DNA from: Candidatus Limnocylindrales bacterium
Lineage (GTDB): Bacteria; Desulfobacterota; Binatia; UBA1149; CAITLU01
Length of the DNA: 64,000 nt
Reading direction: 5' to 3'
NCBI GenBank assembly: GCA_035571835.1
Contig: DATNBU010000025.1
Coordinates: 1 to 64,000 of the forward strand
Shown here: positions 34,494 to 43,497 of the stretch, piece after piece
Layout of the letters: each line of letters begins with the position of its first letter
Position numbering within the stretch: the first letter of the stretch is position 1
Translations under genes and position numbers: made by a program
Notes under the pieces: model-generated
The model's input: the letters and a program-made list of their open reading frames with translations, nothing else
Database searches by the model: none
What the model was told of the DNA's origin: nothing

Positions 34494-37391
34494 ATGGCCT
34501 GGAGAGGCGCCTTCCGTCAGTCCTCCGTCCGGTTTCTTCAGTGTTTTCGCGAGCCTCGCGCAGCTCGTGCGGTGCTGGCGGCCGCGGCTCTGGCCATTGT
34601 GCCGGCGGTCGCCCGGGGCGGCCTGCCCGAGGATTCGCTGCCGGCGGTCGCGAGCGGCGCACGGCCGGGACCCGACGTCCTCTATTCCGCGGCGCCGGCG
34701 GCCCCGCAGCTCGAAAACCGCGATCCGCGCTTCAAGGCGGCGCCGCTTCTGGTTTCCGGCAACGAGGCCTACGCCGACGGCGAGTACCTCTACCAGGACT
34801 TCCTGTACGACGACTACGGCAGCGATACCGACGGCAAAGGCGCACACCCGTTGTCCGAGCAGACCGGCGACATCAGCTATCCGACCGATGTTGCCCGTTA
34901 CGGAAACAATTCGGCCGATCTCGTCGAGCTGCGCATCGCCGCGACCGAAACCGACGTCGCATACCGCATTACCCTCAACACGCTGCTGGTCGCCGACAGC
35001 ACCATCGTCACGCTCGCGTTCGATTCGGATCGCAATGCACTGACCGGTGCGGCAACGCTTCCTCGCGACCCCGGCGCGTCGTTTCCCGGAACCGACGAAG
35101 TGCTGACGATCTGGGGCGCCGGTGCCGAATACTCGCGCCAGACAATGCTCGGCTGGACGACGACTCCACTTGCAGCGAGCGTGGATCTCGAAGCCAACCA
35201 GATTACGGTCGTCGTTCCGCGCTCGGTCTCCGATCCGCACGGCATCTGGCGCGCGACGATTGCAACAGGACTTTACGATCCGGCAACCGGCGGCTGGCTG
35301 AAGCCGTTCGTCGAGGCCAGTGCGACGACGCCAGGCGGCGCGGGTCCGCTCGACCCGCTACCGTCGGGCATCTTCAATCTCGGCTTCCGCTTCGATGAAG
35401 CCGTGCTCAGCGCAGACACTCCGCCGGACAGTGATCAGGCGGTCGCCATCCGAAGCCACGCGCCGACGACGTATGCGCACGACATCGACTTCTCGATGCT
35501 CGACGCGCACGCGAGCTGGTCGAGCGTACCGGCCAGCGGGACACAGGTGCGCATGTTCCCGAGCCGACTCGTGGTCGGCGAAGGGCGGGACCTCAACGAC
35601 TTCCCCGGCTATCGCGGACAGCTGCAGCCGTACTCGCTCTACGTTCCGACGACGTATGTCGCCGGTACGCCGTCACCGTTCATGCTCAACCTGCATTCGC
35701 TGGGCGAGCACTACTGGCAGTACAACGGCCTCAACATGACGCAGCAGATCGGCGAGCAGCGCGGCAGCCTGGTGGCGACGTCGCTGTCGCGCGGCGACGA
35801 CGGCTGGTACCAGCACGAAGCCGAGTACGACGTCTTCGAAATGTGGAACGACGTTGCGCGCCGCTTCAATCTCGATCCCGACCGCATGGCGATCAGCGGC
35901 TACTCGATGGGCGGCTACGCGACATACCGGCTCGGCACGCTGTATCCGGACCTGTTCGCGAAGGCGTTCTCGCAGGTCGGCCCTCCGGCCGAAGGCATCT
36001 GGCTGCCGCCCGCACCGCCGACGGGCAGCTATCGCGGCGACGATTTCACGAGCAACCCCGAGCCCGCCGATGCGACGCTGACCAATCTGTGGCTCGAGAA
36101 TGCACGCAACGTTCCGTACCTGAATCTTGCCGCCAGCACCGACGAGCTCGTTCCGCTCGTCGGCCCGCGCGCACAGAACATCGGCGATCCGGCAAGCGGT
36201 GTGCGCGGTTTCGACCAGCTCGGCTACCGCTTCCGCTTCCTCGTCTTCGCTCCGTGCGACCACCTCGCGCTGGCGGTGCTCGACGACTTCCCGATGGCGG
36301 CCGAATTTCTCGGCGACGCTGCGGTCGATCGCAACCCGGTGCACGTCACGTTCGCCTACGTTCCGGCAAGCGACGATGCCGCGCTCGGTCTCGTGCACGA
36401 TCATGCGTACTGGGTCTCGGCGCTCACTCTTGCGGACACGAGTGCGGGCCTGACATCCAAGGGCGTCGTCGACGCGTTCAGCCATGCGTTCGGTGTCGGC
36501 GATCCGGAAAGCGTTGCGGGCAGCGGCGCAGGCACGGTCGGACCGATTTCGTACGTCGAGCTCAACCGTTCGTGGAACGATGCACCGGCGATCGCGACCG
36601 AGAACCGGCTCGACCTGACGCTGACCAATCTCGCATCGGTGCACATCGACGTCGCACGCGCGGGCCTCAACGGATCGCGCGCTCTCGTCGTGCATACCAA
36701 CGCCGACGGCGCGTCGTCGGTTTCGCTCGACGGCGTGTTCGCGGCCGGCAGCCAGGTACGCGAGGACGATGTCGCGGTAAGCGGCGCATCGGTCGACGCG
36801 GACGGTGCGGTACTTCCGGTCGCCGCGGGAGAGCACACGTATGTGATCAGCGCCGGACAGGCGTGCTCGAGCGCGCCTCGCAGCGGCTGCCGCGGGAGCC
36901 TTCGCTCCGGCGCTTCCCGCATGACGATGGTTCGCGGCGCGCGCGAAGACGGAAACAGGCTGACGTGGAGCTGGGGCGACGGCGCCGCGACGAGCGCGAA
37001 CGACTTCGGAGATCCGATGGCGAGCACGAGCTACGCTGTCTGTGTGTACGACAGCACCGGCCAGCAGATCGTCGAAGCTTCGGCGCTGTCCGAGCCGATC
37101 TGCCTCGAGATCGGCGAATCGTGCTGGGAGCAGGGTCGCCGCGGCCTGTCCTACCGAAGCTCGACCTCCGGGCCGTCCGGCCTGACCAGTCTCCGGCTCG
37201 AGCCCGGTGAAGACTCCGAGGCAGGCATTGCCGCCGGTGCTCGCGGCGCATTGCTGGCGATCCCGGAGCTCCCGCTGACTGCGCTGCCGTTGACTGTCCA
37301 GCTGCAGGCGAGCGGCGGCGGATGCTGGGAGAGCCGCTTCACAGACGCTTCGCGCAACGACGGGCGGCGGTTCAAAGCCCGCGGACAATAA
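34494..37391 (+). CDS. secreted alpha/beta-hydrolase (esterase/peptidase-like), multidomain
   Basis: 965 residues; the start ATG at 34494 has aaaggag 7 bases upstream. A signal segment (about 25-45) is followed by a beta-rich N-terminal domain similar to glucodextranase/DOMON-like regions (about 100-330). An alpha/beta-hydrolase domain (about 370-640) has the nucleophile elbow G-Y-S-M-G-G. Its candidate acid lies in ASTDELVPL and its candidate histidine in PCDHLALAV. Beta-sandwich segments and a Cys-rich C-terminus follow. This is an exported esterase or depolymerase of the PHB-depolymerase/feruloyl-esterase/prolyl-oligopeptidase type. The substrate is not evident. Confidence 0.82.
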   Translation: MAWRGAFRQSSVRFLQCFREPRAARAVLAAAALAIVPAVARGGLPEDSLPAVASGARPGPDVLYSAAPAAPQLENRDPRFKAAPLLVSGNEAYADGEYLYQDFLYDDYGSDTDGKGAHPLSEQTGDISYPTDVARYGNNSADLVELRIAATETDVAYRITLNTLLVADSTIVTLAFDSDRNALTGAATLPRDPGASFPGTDEVLTIWGAGAEYSRQTMLGWTTTPLAASVDLEANQITVVVPRSVSDPHGIWRATIATGLYDPATGGWLKPFVEASATTPGGAGPLDPLPSGIFNLGFRFDEAVLSADTPPDSDQAVAIRSHAPTTYAHDIDFSMLDAHASWSSVPASGTQVRMFPSRLVVGEGRDLNDFPGYRGQLQPYSLYVPTTYVAGTPSPFMLNLHSLGEHYWQYNGLNMTQQIGEQRGSLVATSLSRGDDGWYQHEAEYDVFEMWNDVARRFNLDPDRMAISGYSMGGYATYRLGTLYPDLFAKAFSQVGPPAEGIWLPPAPPTGSYRGDDFTSNPEPADATLTNLWLENARNVPYLNLAASTDELVPLVGPRAQNIGDPASGVRGFDQLGYRFRFLVFAPCDHLALAVLDDFPMAAEFLGDAAVDRNPVHVTFAYVPASDDAALGLVHDHAYWVSALTLADTSAGLTSKGVVDAFSHAFGVGDPESVAGSGAGTVGPISYVELNRSWNDAPAIATENRLDLTLTNLASVHIDVARAGLNGSRALVVHTNADGASSVSLDGVFAAGSQVREDDVAVSGASVDADGAVLPVAAGEHTYVISAGQACSSAPRSGCRGSLRSGASRMTMVRGAREDGNRLTWSWGDGAATSANDFGDPMASTSYAVCVYDSTGQQIVEASALSEPICLEIGESCWEQGRRGLSYRSSTSGPSGLTSLRLEPGEDSEAGIAAGARGALLAIPELPLTALPLTVQLQASGGGCWESRFTDASRNDGRRFKARGQ

Positions 37392-37404
37392 GCTCTTTCC
37401 GCAC

Positions 37405-37445
37405 CGGGGACGGGCACGGGTCTTTCGGATCCGTGTCTGTCCCCG
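37405..37445 (+). repeat. REP-like imperfect inverted repeat
   Basis: cggggacgggcacgg (37405-37419) pairs with ccgtgtctgtccccg (37431-37445) with two G-U-compatible mismatches and an 11-base loop. It belongs to the same family as 34305-34354, and lies 14 bases after the secreted hydrolase stop codon. Confidence 0.65.
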
Positions 37446-37499
37446 TTTCCCGAGCGTGACGTACTACACATAAAAGACACTTTGTATCCCCTAAAACTA

Positions 37500-37528
37500 T
37501 TGACCATCCCGCCTCGCTTTTGCTAGTT
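37500..37528 (+). promoter_or_regulatory. candidate promoter of the Cys-rich secreted protein
   Basis: TTGACC (37500-37505) and CTAGTT (37523-37528) are 17 bases apart, with TG just before the second box as in an extended -10. They lie in a locally AT-rich stretch, 31 bases before the ATG at 37560. Confidence 0.35.
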
Positions 37529-37559
37529 CTTGGCCATCATCAGGGGAGGTGATAGCCAA

Positions 37560-38207
37560 ATGGTTCATTCGTACGCGAAACGCGTATTTTTCCTGGCAGT
37601 TTGTCTTGGGTTTCTCGGAAGTCTCGCAACCGGCGCGTCCGCAGGCGATGCGGAGAAGTGCCGGGCAGCAGAGCTCGGGGCGGCCGGCAAGGCCTGCTCG
37701 ACGATTTTCAAGAAGTGCTACGGGCCCAGCGCCAAGGGCGGCATGCCGGTCGACATGATCTGCATGAGCGACACGCTCGTGACGCTGCTCGCCGACCTCG
37801 ACAAGGCCGAGGCGGCCGGCGGCTGCGAGCACACTCGCCTCAGTGCTTCGATCTGGGAGCGCCTCGGTGGTCTTGCCGATGACGTCGCCAACGGAGAGCT
37901 CGTTTTCCGGACCGGTGGGGTCTGCGCGGCCAAGAAGCTGAAGGCGGTGGCCAAGGTGTGCCAGTCGTTCGGCAAGTGCTACGCCGCTTCCGCGAAGGAA
38001 TCGGCGGACGTCACACCGGCTGCAGGCTGCCTCGCGGATGCGTCCGGCAAGTTCTCGGCGGCGTTCACCAAGATCGAAAGCGTGATGACGTGCACGCCGG
38101 TCGACAACGCCGACAGCATCGAAGCGCTCGTCGGAAGTGCGTTCGTGGACCTGTCGGATCTGTCGACGACGGGCACCACGAGCACGACGTTGCCGCCGTC
38201 GCCTTAA
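37560..38207 (+). CDS. secreted cysteine-rich helical protein with Thr-rich tail
   Basis: 215 residues from the ATG at 37560, preceded by a strong ggaggtga. A signal peptide (FFLAVCLGFLGSLATGASAG) is followed by two helical Cys-containing repeats: CRAAELGAAGKACSTIFKKC and, later, AAKKLKAVAKVCQSFGKCY. The protein ends with STTGTTSTTLPPSP, resembling the TTTTLP linkers of other exported proteins here but without a dockerin-like module behind it. It may be a truncated member of that class or use the tail as a processing signal. Function unknown. Confidence 0.75.
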   Translation: MVHSYAKRVFFLAVCLGFLGSLATGASAGDAEKCRAAELGAAGKACSTIFKKCYGPSAKGGMPVDMICMSDTLVTLLADLDKAEAAGGCEHTRLSASIWERLGGLADDVANGELVFRTGGVCAAKKLKAVAKVCQSFGKCYAASAKESADVTPAAGCLADASGKFSAAFTKIESVMTCTPVDNADSIEALVGSAFVDLSDLSTTGTTSTTLPPSP

Positions 38208-38416
38208 GCGCGCACGTTCGTCATTGCTGGAATCGCGGAGCCGGGACCTTCGACCGGCTCCGCCATTTCTGCCAGTCGAGCGTCACTTCCTGCCAGATCG
38301 ATTGCGCGGAGTCCGGGCGCTCGCGCCGGCGCGTTCCGGCGCGCGCTGCGGATTTGTGACGTCCCTGCGTCGTGCCAGAGTGCCCCGCCGCCGCATCAGC
38401 GGCAGAGGAGCGAGCA

Positions 38417-38926
38417 ATGACGCATTTCGACGGGATCCAGATTTTCACGAAGACCCTGAACAATCTCGTACGGTGGATGGAGAAGGCCGAGGCGCACGCG
38501 AAGGAAAAATCCTTCGACGTGGATGTCCTCATCGATGCACGGCTTGCGCCGGACCAGTTCACGTTCGTCAAGCAGGTCCAGGCCGCGTGCGACCAGGCGA
38601 AATACACTGCGCTTTACCTCGGCGGTCAGCCGCTGGTGCCGCATCCCGATACCGAGCGCACGTTCGGCGAGCTGAAGCAGCGCATTGCCAGCTGCATCAA
38701 GACCGTCGAAGCCGTCGCGGAGAAGAACTATGAGGGCGCCGAAGAGCGCAAGGTCGCGCCGCCGTGGCTCGGCGGCGCATGGATGCGCGGCGACGATTAC
38801 TTCGCGCACATGGCGATTCCGAATTTCTTCTTCCACGTGACGATGGCGTACGCGATTCTGCGCCATAACGGCGTCACGCTCGGCAAGATGGACTACATCG
38901 GCTCGATGCCGATCCAGCAGGGCTGA
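38417..38926 (+). CDS. DUF1993 family protein
   Basis: 169 residues from the ATG at 38417, with ggag 6-9 bases upstream. The sequence (IFTKTLNNLVRWMEKAEAHA, LAPDQFTFVKQVQAACDQAK, TFGELKQRI) matches DUF1993. This is a four-helix DinB-like family with unknown biochemical role that occurs widely in proteobacteria and fungi. The C-terminal AHMAIPNFFFHVTMAYAILRHNGV is the most conserved part of the family. No membrane segment or signal is present. It is convergent with the next enoyl-CoA hydratase gene, 8 bases apart. Confidence 0.9.
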   Translation: MTHFDGIQIFTKTLNNLVRWMEKAEAHAKEKSFDVDVLIDARLAPDQFTFVKQVQAACDQAKYTALYLGGQPLVPHPDTERTFGELKQRIASCIKTVEAVAEKNYEGAEERKVAPPWLGGAWMRGDDYFAHMAIPNFFFHVTMAYAILRHNGVTLGKMDYIGSMPIQQG

Positions 38927-38934
38927 GCCGGCTG

Positions 38935-39735
38935 CTAACGAAATCGCGGAGGCCGCTTTTCGAGAAATGCGGAAACGGCCTCCGCGTGCTCGGCACTTTT
39001 CCAGCACTCGCGCAGCATCGCGCTCTCGAGCGCCTGCACGAGATCGAGATCGGTCTCCGAAGCGTTGCGCGTCAGCAGCGCTTTCGTCATGCGAAGCTGA
39101 GGGTCGGGGTTGGACGCGATCTGGCGCGCGAGCTCGAGCGCTTCGTCGACCACGGTCCCCGGCGAGGCGAGGCGATCGGCAAGCCCGATCTCCGCCGCCT
39201 CCGCTCCTGCGCAAAGTCGGCCGGAAAGACAGAGCTCGCTCGCCTTACCGAGCCCGACACGGGCGACCAGAAGGCGAGTGCTCGCAAGCTCCGGCACAAG
39301 CCCGACCTTGATGAACAGCATGCCGAACTTCGCCTTCTCGCACGCAACGATGACGTCGAACGGAAGGATCATCGTCATGCCTATGCCGACGGCCGCGCCG
39401 TTGACGGCGGCGACGAGCGGCTTCGACTCGCGGCACAGCCGCACCCAGTCGATGCCTGCCGGCATGCCGCCCTGTCCGGCCTGCGTGTTTGCTCCCGGAT
39501 CCTGGCCGCTGATGCGTTTCTGAAACGTCTCGGCCATGTCGGCGCCTGCGCAGAAGCCGCGCCCCGCGCCGGTCATCACGATCGCGCCGATCGAACGGTC
39601 GGCGTTCGCGCACGCGATCGCATCGGCCTGTTCCTCGGCCATCGCCGGCGTCCACGCGTTCAGCTTGTCGGGACGGTTCAGCGTGATGAGCGCAACGTCG
39701 CCGCGGGTCTCGTAAAGGATCCGTTCGTAATTCAT
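38935..39735 (-). CDS. enoyl-CoA hydratase/isomerase family protein
   Basis: 266 residues from the ATG at 39735. Crotonase motifs: TGAGRGFCAGADM (oxyanion hole) and GAAVGIGMTMILPFDVIVA. In the second catalytic region the usual hydratase Glu position falls in FIKVGLVPELASTRLL, where a Glu is retained. The C-terminus SAFLEKRPPRFR is typical of the enoyl-CoA hydratase/2-(1,2-epoxy-1,2-dihydrophenyl)acetyl-CoA isomerase (PaaG) group. It probably acts on a fatty or aromatic acyl-CoA. The gene stands alone. Confidence 0.92.
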   Translation of the reverse strand: MNYERILYETRGDVALITLNRPDKLNAWTPAMAEEQADAIACANADRSIGAIVMTGAGRGFCAGADMAETFQKRISGQDPGANTQAGQGGMPAGIDWVRLCRESKPLVAAVNGAAVGIGMTMILPFDVIVACEKAKFGMLFIKVGLVPELASTRLLVARVGLGKASELCLSGRLCAGAEAAEIGLADRLASPGTVVDEALELARQIASNPDPQLRMTKALLTRNASETDLDLVQALESAMLRECWKSAEHAEAVSAFLEKRPPRFR

Positions 39736-39749
39736 CCCGGATCCGTAGC

Positions 39750-39774
39750 AGAAAAAGGGGACAGGTACATTTTC
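39750..39774 (-). repeat. REP-like half element
   Basis: aaaaaggggacaggtacatttt is a degenerate single arm of the REP-like family (core ggtgtctgtcccc read on the minus strand). It lies immediately upstream of the enoyl-CoA hydratase start and has no recognisable second arm. Confidence 0.4.
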
Positions 39775-39850
39775 GTAACCAGGTGATTTCCCTCGAAATG
39801 TTATTTTCGCCCCTCGCAACGACGCGCGCGACAGCACAAGATGCCGGGCC

Positions 39851-40759
39851 ATGACAACGGCGCGACGAATCAGCATCCTCTGCCGACTGTGCGGTTTGGC
39901 GCCGACGCTGGCGCTCCTGGCGCTCACGCCGATGGCGCTTCCGGCAGCCGCGTTCGCTCTCGACGACGATTTCTCCGCGCCGCTGTCGGCGACCTGGAGC
40001 GCGCCGAGGACCGAAGAGCCGGGCTCGTCAGTATCGGCTCCGGTTGCCGACGAGGATGCGGTCGACGGCAACGTCCTCGAGCTCGTGTTCCCGGGCGAGA
40101 CCGCACCGGAAGACAGCGGGCCGGCCTTCGCGACCGAAATCGAAACCGCCACGCCTGCCGGATACGGCACATACGAAGCCCGCCTTCGCACGCCGAAGGC
40201 GAGCCATGCAACCGGCCTCGTCTCGGCGTTCTTCACGTACTTCAACGACGGCGCCGATCACGACTTCGACGGCATCATCGACAACCACGAAATCGACATC
40301 GAGCTTCTCGCCGCCGAGCCGAGCACGATCTACATGAGCGTCTGGACCGAGTACCAGTACGAAGGCGGCGTCGAGACGTTCCGCAAGACGACGCGCAAGG
40401 TTGATCTGCGAAGCGGCCGCGTGTGGGAGACGCCGCCGGGAGGCGAGGGCAGCTACGATCTCGTCGAGGCCCAGCCGCTCGCGTGGAGCGCGCGCAGGTT
40501 TCGCGCGTGGCGCGCGTTCGCAACGTATCGCTTCGCGTGGTCGGCGGGCGCGGTCGAATATTCGATCGACCTCGGCGACGGTGCAGGCTTCCGCACGCTG
40601 TGGACGCTGACGGGCGCAGCGAACGAGACGATCCCGTCGATTGCCGCGCCGCTGCTCTTCAACCTCTGGCACAACGCGTATCACTGGAATTCGGGAAAGG
40701 AGTCGCGCGTCCCGCGGCGGAACGCCGCGTTTCACGTCGATTCCGTCTCCATCCACTGA
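39851..40759 (+). CDS. secreted glycoside hydrolase family 16-like protein
   Basis: 302 residues. A hydrophobic signal segment (about 15-36) ends near AAAFA. The fold is a concanavalin-like jelly roll: FATEIETATPAGYGTYEARLR and the catalytic signature N-H-E147-I-D149-I-E151-L fit the GH16 consensus E-[ILV]-D-x-E with both glutamates present. GH16 enzymes cleave beta-1,3/1,4-glucans or related galactans. The usual aromatic sugar-binding residues cannot be judged, so substrate and even activity are open. Confidence 0.78.
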   Translation: MTTARRISILCRLCGLAPTLALLALTPMALPAAAFALDDDFSAPLSATWSAPRTEEPGSSVSAPVADEDAVDGNVLELVFPGETAPEDSGPAFATEIETATPAGYGTYEARLRTPKASHATGLVSAFFTYFNDGADHDFDGIIDNHEIDIELLAAEPSTIYMSVWTEYQYEGGVETFRKTTRKVDLRSGRVWETPPGGEGSYDLVEAQPLAWSARRFRAWRAFATYRFAWSAGAVEYSIDLGDGAGFRTLWTLTGAANETIPSIAAPLLFNLWHNAYHWNSGKESRVPRRNAAFHVDSVSIH

Positions 40760-40843
40760 GCCCGAGCGCTCGTCCGGGACAATCCGGCGGGCGGCCCGTA
40801 TGCCCCGATAGTCGAACGGAATTATCCGGCGCGCCGATATTTG

Positions 40844-40871
40844 TTGACACGAATATATTCCCGGGTGTACA
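40844..40871 (+). promoter_or_regulatory. candidate promoter/operator before the FAD monooxygenase
   Basis: TTGACA (40844-40849) overlaps a perfect 10-bp palindrome GAATATATTC (40851-40860), and TGTACA (40866-40871) can serve as a -10. A MarR-family regulator is encoded downstream in the same operon, and MarR proteins bind AT-rich palindromes. Autoregulation here is inference. Confidence 0.4.
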
Positions 40872-40914
40872 CCGTCCCCCGGCTGCCGCGACCGGCGGCC
40901 CGGAGGTATCTTCC

Positions 40915-42750
40915 ATGGCCCGTGACCTCGAAGTTCCCGTCCTCATCGTCGGCGGCGGCGGAGCCGGCCTGACTGCGTCGATGCTCCTTTCGCAACTCGG
41001 CGTGGAAACCTGGCTCGCAAGCTCCCTGCCGACCACGTCGAGCCTTCCGAAAGCGCACGTGCTCAACCAGCGCGCCATGGAAATCATGGGCGATGTCGGG
41101 CTGGCCGAAGAGATCTACGAACGTGGTACGCCGCCCGCCAACATGAAGGCCACCGCGTTCTACGCAGGCTTCGCCGGCCCCGGCGCCGATCATGGCCGCA
41201 TGCTGATGAAGATGGACTGCTGGGGTGCCGGCTACACCGACATCGACTGGATGGCCGCAAGTCCGCGCCGGCAGTCGAATCTTCCGCAGATCCGTCTCGA
41301 GCCGATCCTCAAGCGTCGCGCGGAAGAGCTTGCCCCCGGGCGCGTTCATTTCCACCACGAAGTGACGAGCCTCGTGCAGGACGAACGCGGCGCTACCGCG
41401 ACGATCCTCGACAGGAATGCCGGCAGCGAGTACCGCGTGCGCGCGCAGTACGTGCTCGCATGCGATGCGGGCCGCACGATCGGTCCGATGTGCGGCGTCG
41501 AGTTCGAAGGCGCGCGCGGCATCCAGAACGAAGTTTCGATTCATCTGTCCGCCGATCTGTCGAAGTGGGCCCGCGACGACGACGTGCTCATCCGCTGGAT
41601 CTGGGTTCCCGAGCGCGGCGCGCTGGCCGTACTTGTGCCCATGGGGCCCGATCACTGGGGACCCGAATCCGAAGAGTGGGTCTTCCACATCAACTACGCC
41701 ACCGACGATCCGCGCGCGCTCGATGATGCAAAAGTCATCGCCGACATGCGCGAAGCCCTCGGCATCGGCGATCACCCGGTCGACGTGCACAAGGTTTCGC
41801 GCTGGTCCATGGAAGGCGTCGTGGCGTCGAGCTTCCAGGTCGGCCGCGTGTTCATGGTCGGCGACGCGGCGCATCGCCATCCGCCGACCGGAGGTCTCGG
41901 CCTTACGAGCGGCATGCACGACGCGCACAATCTTTGCTGGAAACTGGCTGCCGTGCTGCGCGGTCACGCCGGCCCGCGGCTGCTCGAAAGCTACGAAGCC
42001 GAGCGCAAACCGGTCGACGCGCGCAACGTGCAGCGCTCGCTCGAGAACGCGTACAACCACATGGTGATCGGTGAAAAACTCGGCCTGATGGCCTCTGCTT
42101 CCGCGGAAGAAAACTGGGCGCGGCTCCGTCGCCTGTGGAGCGGCCGTCCCGAGGACGCTGCGCACCGCCGCGCGGTTCGAAATGCGATCGCCTCGCAGTC
42201 GATGGAGTTCCGCGAGCACGTCGTCGAATACGGCTACACGTACGATTCGACTGCCGTCGTGCCGGACGGCACTGCCGCGCGCGCAGCGCTGGACGACGTG
42301 CGTCTCTACGAGCCGAGCACGTGCCCCGGGCATCCGCTTCCGCATGCATGGATCGAGGACGACGAGGGGAGGCGGTTGTCCACGCTCGATCTCGTGCGTC
42401 CCGGCCGGTTCCTGCTCATTGCCGGCGAAGAAGGTGCGGAGTGGTGCGAAGCCGGCGAGGCACTTGGCGATGCGCACGGACTTCCGCTCGACGTGGTGCG
42501 CATCGGCCATCTCGACGGCGACCTGCTCGATGTCTGCTGCCACTGGCTGCGCCGGCGCGAGATCGCAGCGGGAGGCGCAGTGCTCGTGCGCCCCGATCGT
42601 TTCGTGGCGTGGCGCTCGCTCGGTGCTGCGAATGACGCGCTCGCCGAGCTGCGCGCCGCGTTTGCCGGGGTGCTCGATCGCACGCTCGACCATGCCATCG
42701 CGCCGCGGGCATACAGCGAGCTCGTGACGGAGATGCGCCATGCCGGCTAA
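40915..42750 (+). CDS. FAD-dependent aromatic monooxygenase (PheA/TfdB-like)
   Basis: 611 residues from the ATG at 40915, with ggaggt upstream. The FAD-binding motif VLIVGGGGAGLTASMLLSQLG is at the N-terminus. The DG-like motif is in VLACDAGRTIG, and the second FAD motif is VFMVGDAAHRHPPTGGLGLTSGMHDAHNLCWKL. The C-terminal ~150 residues have the thioredoxin-like fold seen in phenol 2-monooxygenases. These enzymes hydroxylate phenolic or polyketide-type aromatics with NAD(P)H and O2. The 3' end overlaps a marR gene by 11 bases. The exact substrate is unknown. Confidence 0.92.
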   Translation: MARDLEVPVLIVGGGGAGLTASMLLSQLGVETWLASSLPTTSSLPKAHVLNQRAMEIMGDVGLAEEIYERGTPPANMKATAFYAGFAGPGADHGRMLMKMDCWGAGYTDIDWMAASPRRQSNLPQIRLEPILKRRAEELAPGRVHFHHEVTSLVQDERGATATILDRNAGSEYRVRAQYVLACDAGRTIGPMCGVEFEGARGIQNEVSIHLSADLSKWARDDDVLIRWIWVPERGALAVLVPMGPDHWGPESEEWVFHINYATDDPRALDDAKVIADMREALGIGDHPVDVHKVSRWSMEGVVASSFQVGRVFMVGDAAHRHPPTGGLGLTSGMHDAHNLCWKLAAVLRGHAGPRLLESYEAERKPVDARNVQRSLENAYNHMVIGEKLGLMASASAEENWARLRRLWSGRPEDAAHRRAVRNAIASQSMEFREHVVEYGYTYDSTAVVPDGTAARAALDDVRLYEPSTCPGHPLPHAWIEDDEGRRLSTLDLVRPGRFLLIAGEEGAEWCEAGEALGDAHGLPLDVVRIGHLDGDLLDVCCHWLRRREIAAGGAVLVRPDRFVAWRSLGAANDALAELRAAFAGVLDRTLDHAIAPRAYSELVTEMRHAG

Positions 42751-43249
42751 GGCGAAACGCCTGCTCGAATCGCCTGCCGACAAGCTCGCGCGCGAGGCGT
42801 TCATCAATCTGTTCCTCGCGTCGGGCCGGCTGACTGCCGAAGTCGAGCAGCTGTGCCGTGAAGAGCAGATCACGATGTCGCATTTCACCGTGCTGTGGTT
42901 CCTTTCGCAGCGCGAGGAGCCGGAAGGTGTACCGATGGGAACGGTGATCGACGGCCATCTGAACCGCGCTTCGGATGCCACGCGCCTGGCCGATCGATTG
43001 ACGTCTCTCGGCTATATCGAGCGCCTTGCGTCGCCTGCCGACCGCCGCGTCGTCCTGGTGCGAGTGACCGACGCCGGCCGCGACGTCTTCCTGCGGCTCA
43101 CGCGCCGGATCCGCGCGCTCCACCGCGAGCAGTGGAAGGCGCTCAGCGCTAAAGAGCTGCGCGAGCTTCGACGCCTTCTCGTCAAGGTGATGTGGGGCGA
43201 GGACGCTTCGCGCGACAAGATGCATCCGCTTGCGGCCGGCGAGCGATAG
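42740..43249 (+). CDS. MarR family transcriptional regulator
   Basis: 169 residues, starting inside the last 11 bases of the monooxygenase gene. A winged-helix domain spans residues 30-135: recognition region NRASDATRLADRLTSLGYIERLASPADRRVVLVRVTDAG. The latter part is the classic MarR wing with D-R-R. It most likely represses the monooxygenase and responds to its substrate. A palindrome at 40851-40860 is a candidate site. Confidence 0.93.
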   Translation: MPAKAKRLLESPADKLAREAFINLFLASGRLTAEVEQLCREEQITMSHFTVLWFLSQREEPEGVPMGTVIDGHLNRASDATRLADRLTSLGYIERLASPADRRVVLVRVTDAGRDVFLRLTRRIRALHREQWKALSAKELRELRRLLVKVMWGEDASRDKMHPLAAGER

Positions 43250-43497
43250 TCGATGCCCGCGACCGCCCAGTCTCCATCGCGTTCACCATGCTCCCTTGCC
43301 TGCGCTGCCCTGCAGGCAGCCACGTCTCAAACCTCGCGTCGACGACAGTTTCGCGTGATGGGATTAGAGTTCGATGAGAAGCCGAGAAGAATCCGGTTTG
43401 CGATCGTCGTTTCGCGTTGGCGAAGGCCGGTCGCTATCGTCCCCGGGCGGTGCGGCGCTGACCAACAGGCCCCGCACGCGGACGAGGTACCCGAGCG